DNA of 64,000 bases from Gemmatimonas aurantiaca T-27 (GTDB lineage: Bacteria > Gemmatimonadota > Gemmatimonadetes > Gemmatimonadales > Gemmatimonadaceae), in assembly GCF_000010305.1 (NCBI RefSeq), contig NC_012489.1, forward strand, positions 2,859,646-2,923,645, in the 5' to 3' direction. The translations under genes were made by a program, and so were the position numbers. Positions 61,320 to 64,000 of the stretch are shown here, piece by piece (position 1 is the stretch's first letter; the number at the start of each line of letters is the position of its first letter). Under the pieces are notes generated by a model. That model searched no databases. It had not been told where the DNA came from and saw only the letters and a program-made list of their open reading frames with translations.

Positions 61320-64000
61320 ATGGATAACGTCGCGCAATCGTTGCGAGCTGAACAACCAGATCTGCCCAGCCCGCGAAAGCCTAACCATGCGCCCAGCGCG
61401 CCACCGGATGGGCAAGCGTGGCTGCGCGTCCAGACATTTGGCGCGACTCGCATGTTGATCGGCAATCAGGTTATTAGCGCTCAATCTGAGGTCATTTTCG
61501 CGATCCTGTTGCGCTTGGTCTACTCCCCAGCGATGCGTGTTGCGCGAGATACACTGCTCAACGAGTTGTGGCCTGGCCAGCCCAATGCAAGACAGCGAGC
61601 CAACTTGCGCCAGGCACTGTATAAGCTGAGGGGCTTGCAAGTGGACATCGCACTGCGCGCAGAGAGTGTCCAGTTGAACCGTGATCAAGTGCTGCGAACA
61701 TTCTCCATCGAGCGGAGCATCGAGACCTTTGATCGCGATGTAACGCGCGGAGACGAACCCTTCGGACTGTTTGCTCCGGGTCTGGTAGGGTGCAGTGACG
61801 CGTTCGATGGTTGGTTAGAGCGAACTCGCGAATCTGTTCACGGAGACGTCCGACGGGTATTGGTTGATGTCCTGCGGCAGCGTCGAGAACGCGCCGATTG
61901 GGGAGCTGCGGAAATCCTCTCGCGATGGCTGTTGCAGTTTGATCCGCTCAATGAAGACGCGACTCTTACTCTAGCCGAGTGCACCATGATGGCTGGGGCG
62001 AAGGCAGAGGCGGTATCCATGTTGGATCGCTATTTGGTTGAGCTTGGCCCCAATGCTGGGGACATTCGCCTCCCAGCTCAGCTACTACGGAAACGCTTTA
62101 CGGAACCTTCGGTGCGTCGCCGCCCATCGCTCGCCACGACTGAGCGGCATTTCGTTGGCCGAGAGAGCGAGCTGGCGGATCTTACGATGCTTATGCGCCG
62201 TGCACGCTGGCATGACGGTAGCGCGGTATTGCTACACGGGCCTTCGGGGATTGGAAAGACGCGAATTGTCTCCGAGCTCGCAAAGGTCGCGCAGATCGAG
62301 GGCTACCGAGAGGTATCCATTGAGTGCCGGGAAACTGATCTTCAGCGCCCTTTGAGCGTCTTCCTCGATGCTTTGCCAGAACTGCTGTCCACACCGGGCG
62401 CTCTAGGTTGCTCCCCAGAAAGCATGACCGTCTTGAAGCGTCTTGTCGGAGAGCGCGACGGCTCACTCGTGGTTGATCCATCTCTTTCGGACGCGGACGA
62501 ACTCTCCGCACCTCTGCTCTCCCGTTCCGCGACACAAAGGCTTGAGGACGCACTGAAGAATGTTCGTACTCAGTCTATTCGTCACGCGATTGTAGATATC
62601 GTCGGCGCTGTCTCTGAAGAACGACCGCTCATGATCGTGCTGGAAGACGCGCACTGGATGGACGGAGATTCATGGGACGGTGTAGCCGACCTTATACAGC
62701 GCACTCCCTCGATGAGACTTTTCTTAGTTATCACTTCGAGGTCACGATCGATTCTGGCACAGCGTCCTAACCGCATTCCTCCGAGCCTCTCGATTCGCAA
62801 TGTTGGAGCATTGACATCTCAGCAAAGCCTGACGCTCGCAAGAGCCATCGGCGAGGACTATGCGGCGACAATGGATGTCAATACGGAGCGGTGGATCGTT
62901 GATGCGTGCGAGGGAAGCCCGCTGGTCCTGCGCGCTCTAGTCAACCACTGGATTGAGACAGGCGACGCCGGGGGCATACCTCCAACACTTCAAGTGCTCC
63001 TGGAGCACCGCATCGATCGCCTGCACCCGCATGCCCTTAGGGCAATGCAAGCAGTGTGTACTCTGGGGAAGTTCGCTTCCGTAGAGCGTATCGGACGTGT
63101 CCTGCAGCTTCCTAACCACGAGCTGATGACTGCACTTGAACAACTGGAGGAAGGCAGTTGTCTCTCACGTGCAGATGCTTCCCTTCTGGTTTCGCATGAA
63201 CTAGTCGGCCGAGCTGCAATTGAGAGGATTCCGAGCCTCGTCCGAGCCACAATTCATCTCGCTTCAGGGGGTGTCCTTGAAGCAGAATACGCACGGACTC
63301 CCGGAATCAATTTGTTGGTTGAGGCACTCTATCATTTCTCGAAGGCGGGTAGCGCAGAACATTGCGCTCGAGTGGCCTTGAGATACTCTGATGCCATTCT
63401 GCAAGCGGGAAGGCCTAAGACAGCCCTCTCTATCTTGCAAGATCTGGACCTCGGAGCGACAGACACGGAGACCCGCAGTCAAGTCGACCGGCTTTGCGCG
63501 CGCCTAGAGCTTGAAGTTGGAGAATATGGGAAGGCACTCCTCCACTCGCCTGGCGGCTACATCGTACCCGCAAATATTCACGAACTATCAGACGGCGAGA
63601 TAGATGAACTGCTATCTGCTATCGACTCCGCTCATCGTGTCGACATACTCGCCGATCGAGATGAGCTTGCAAGAATATGTGAATCTGTAGTCGCACTATC
63701 TGACATTGGCCCCATTGCTCGAGTCAGAGCGGGGGAAATTGGGCTTACCATCACAGCAAACACTTGTGACTCTGCAGTAGCCGCGAACTGTTTTGCAGCA
63801 GTGAAGTCGGACGGGAGCTTCACCGGCGGGAACGACGAGCGCCTTCAAAGGCTCTCATTGCTCTATCACACCATTTTCGGCGATCTTCAGACTGCGGAGA
63901 GAGCAGCAAATGAAATGGTGAGACGCCTTTCTCGCCATGAGCCTTCCAGCATTGCGGCTCAAGACATCGGTAGAGCTGCCTACGCGCTCAAAATGTGCGG
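61320..64000 (+). CDS. BTAD/AAA-domain transcriptional regulator (3' end outside window)
   Basis: The frame stays open from the ATG at 61320 (ribosome site GGAGGAG) to the last base, 893 codons. Residues about 30-115 resemble an OmpR/SARP-type DNA-binding wing (WLRVQTFGATRMLIGNQVIS, LLNELWPGQPNARQRANLRQ), followed by a helical BTAD-like region. An AAA/NACHT-like ATPase has Walker A GPSGIGKT (307-314) and Walker B LMIVLEDAHWMD (437-448), then long helical repeats. This is the layout of AfsR/MalT-like regulators that sense a signal through the C-terminal repeats. The DNA is less GC-rich than the rest of the window and uses TTA codons, suggesting transfer or relaxed composition. Confidence 0.8.
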   Translation, partial: MDNVAQSLRAEQPDLPSPRKPNHAPSAPPDGQAWLRVQTFGATRMLIGNQVISAQSEVIFAILLRLVYSPAMRVARDTLLNELWPGQPNARQRANLRQALYKLRGLQVDIALRAESVQLNRDQVLRTFSIERSIETFDRDVTRGDEPFGLFAPGLVGCSDAFDGWLERTRESVHGDVRRVLVDVLRQRRERADWGAAEILSRWLLQFDPLNEDATLTLAECTMMAGAKAEAVSMLDRYLVELGPNAGDIRLPAQLLRKRFTEPSVRRRPSLATTERHFVGRESELADLTMLMRRARWHDGSAVLLHGPSGIGKTRIVSELAKVAQIEGYREVSIECRETDLQRPLSVFLDALPELLSTPGALGCSPESMTVLKRLVGERDGSLVVDPSLSDADELSAPLLSRSATQRLEDALKNVRTQSIRHAIVDIVGAVSEERPLMIVLEDAHWMDGDSWDGVADLIQRTPSMRLFLVITSRSRSILAQRPNRIPPSLSIRNVGALTSQQSLTLARAIGEDYAATMDVNTERWIVDACEGSPLVLRALVNHWIETGDAGGIPPTLQVLLEHRIDRLHPHALRAMQAVCTLGKFASVERIGRVLQLPNHELMTALEQLEEGSCLSRADASLLVSHELVGRAAIERIPSLVRATIHLASGGVLEAEYARTPGINLLVEALYHFSKAGSAEHCARVALRYSDAILQAGRPKTALSILQDLDLGATDTETRSQVDRLCARLELEVGEYGKALLHSPGGYIVPANIHELSDGEIDELLSAIDSAHRVDILADRDELARICESVVALSDIGPIARVRAGEIGLTITANTCDSAVAANCFAAVKSDGSFTGGNDERLQRLSLLYHTIFGDLQTAERAANEMVRRLSRHEPSSIAAQDIGRAAYALKMC

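Overview
The window looks like chromosomal DNA from a high-GC, Gram-negative bacterium with menaquinone-type respiration, most likely a member of the Gemmatimonadota (Gemmatimonas-like). This placement is an inference. It rests on base composition, a SusC/SusD pair in a non-Bacteroidetes style genome, several signal-peptide and lipobox proteins, a choice-of-anchor A protein with a PEP-CTERM tail, EtfB-EtfA-EtfD electron transfer genes, and F0 subunits with cleavable-looking leaders. I saw no rRNA, tRNA, CRISPR array, insertion sequence or phage gene. Nearly all of the window is tightly packed coding sequence.

Layout. 1-2.3 kb (minus): ubiD (cut by the window edge) and ubiE, quinone biosynthesis. 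2.35-4.4 kb (plus): ECF sigma factor, zinc anti-sigma factor, membrane protein. 4.4-8.2 kb (minus): lipoprotein, SAM hydroxide adenosyltransferase, MATE exporter, Mrp P-loop ATPase. 8.2-8.54 kb: the only gene-free stretch over 300 bases, holding nested inverted repeats and CCTAGGG repeats. 8.54-14 kb (minus): DHH phosphoesterase, APC permease, guaB, and two small proteins. 14-17.6 kb (minus): a cell-wall block of two tandem M15-type peptidases, an L,D-transpeptidase and a look-alike without the active site. 17.7-24.8 kb (plus): gpmI, an outer-membrane protein, queD-dacB-moeA with overlapping ends, a methyltransferase, a secreted protein. 24.9-28.9 kb (minus): etfD, etfA, etfB. 29.1-30.3 kb: PEP-CTERM protein. 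30.3-34.7 kb (minus): susD, susC. 34.8-36.1 kb (minus): glutaryl-CoA dehydrogenase. 36.3-39.1 kb (plus): Ig-repeat lipoprotein. 39.2-44.1 kb (minus): SprT-like protein, an mhqD-mhqO quinone-detoxification pair, metallophosphoesterase, NAD-type isocitrate dehydrogenase. 44.3-50.7 kb (plus): cstA with its small partner, S9 and M20 peptidases. 50.65-55.8 kb (minus): a sugar cassette (GHMP kinase, nucleotidyltransferase, GH109-like protein, RmlA-like nucleotidyltransferase, cupin). 55.8-59.1 kb (minus): the F0 half of ATP synthase. 59.4-61.1 kb (plus): BsuPI lipoprotein and MoxR ATPase. 61.3-64 kb (plus): a large BTAD/AAA regulator in visibly AT-richer DNA, cut by the window edge.

How it fits together. 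EtfBA would collect electrons from acyl-CoA dehydrogenases such as the glutaryl-CoA dehydrogenase in the window and pass them through membrane EtfD to menaquinone, whose synthesis needs UbiE and perhaps the UbiD-type protein; the resulting proton gradient drives ATP synthase. The sugar cassette could free, phosphorylate and activate a galactose-type sugar, probably N-acetylgalactosamine. mhqO and mhqD lie behind a promoter whose -10 box is covered by a perfect palindrome, the layout of a MarR-type repressor target. Several promoters share a TAGCTT or similar -10 box placed only 5 to 11 bases before the start codon, suggesting leaderless mRNAs.
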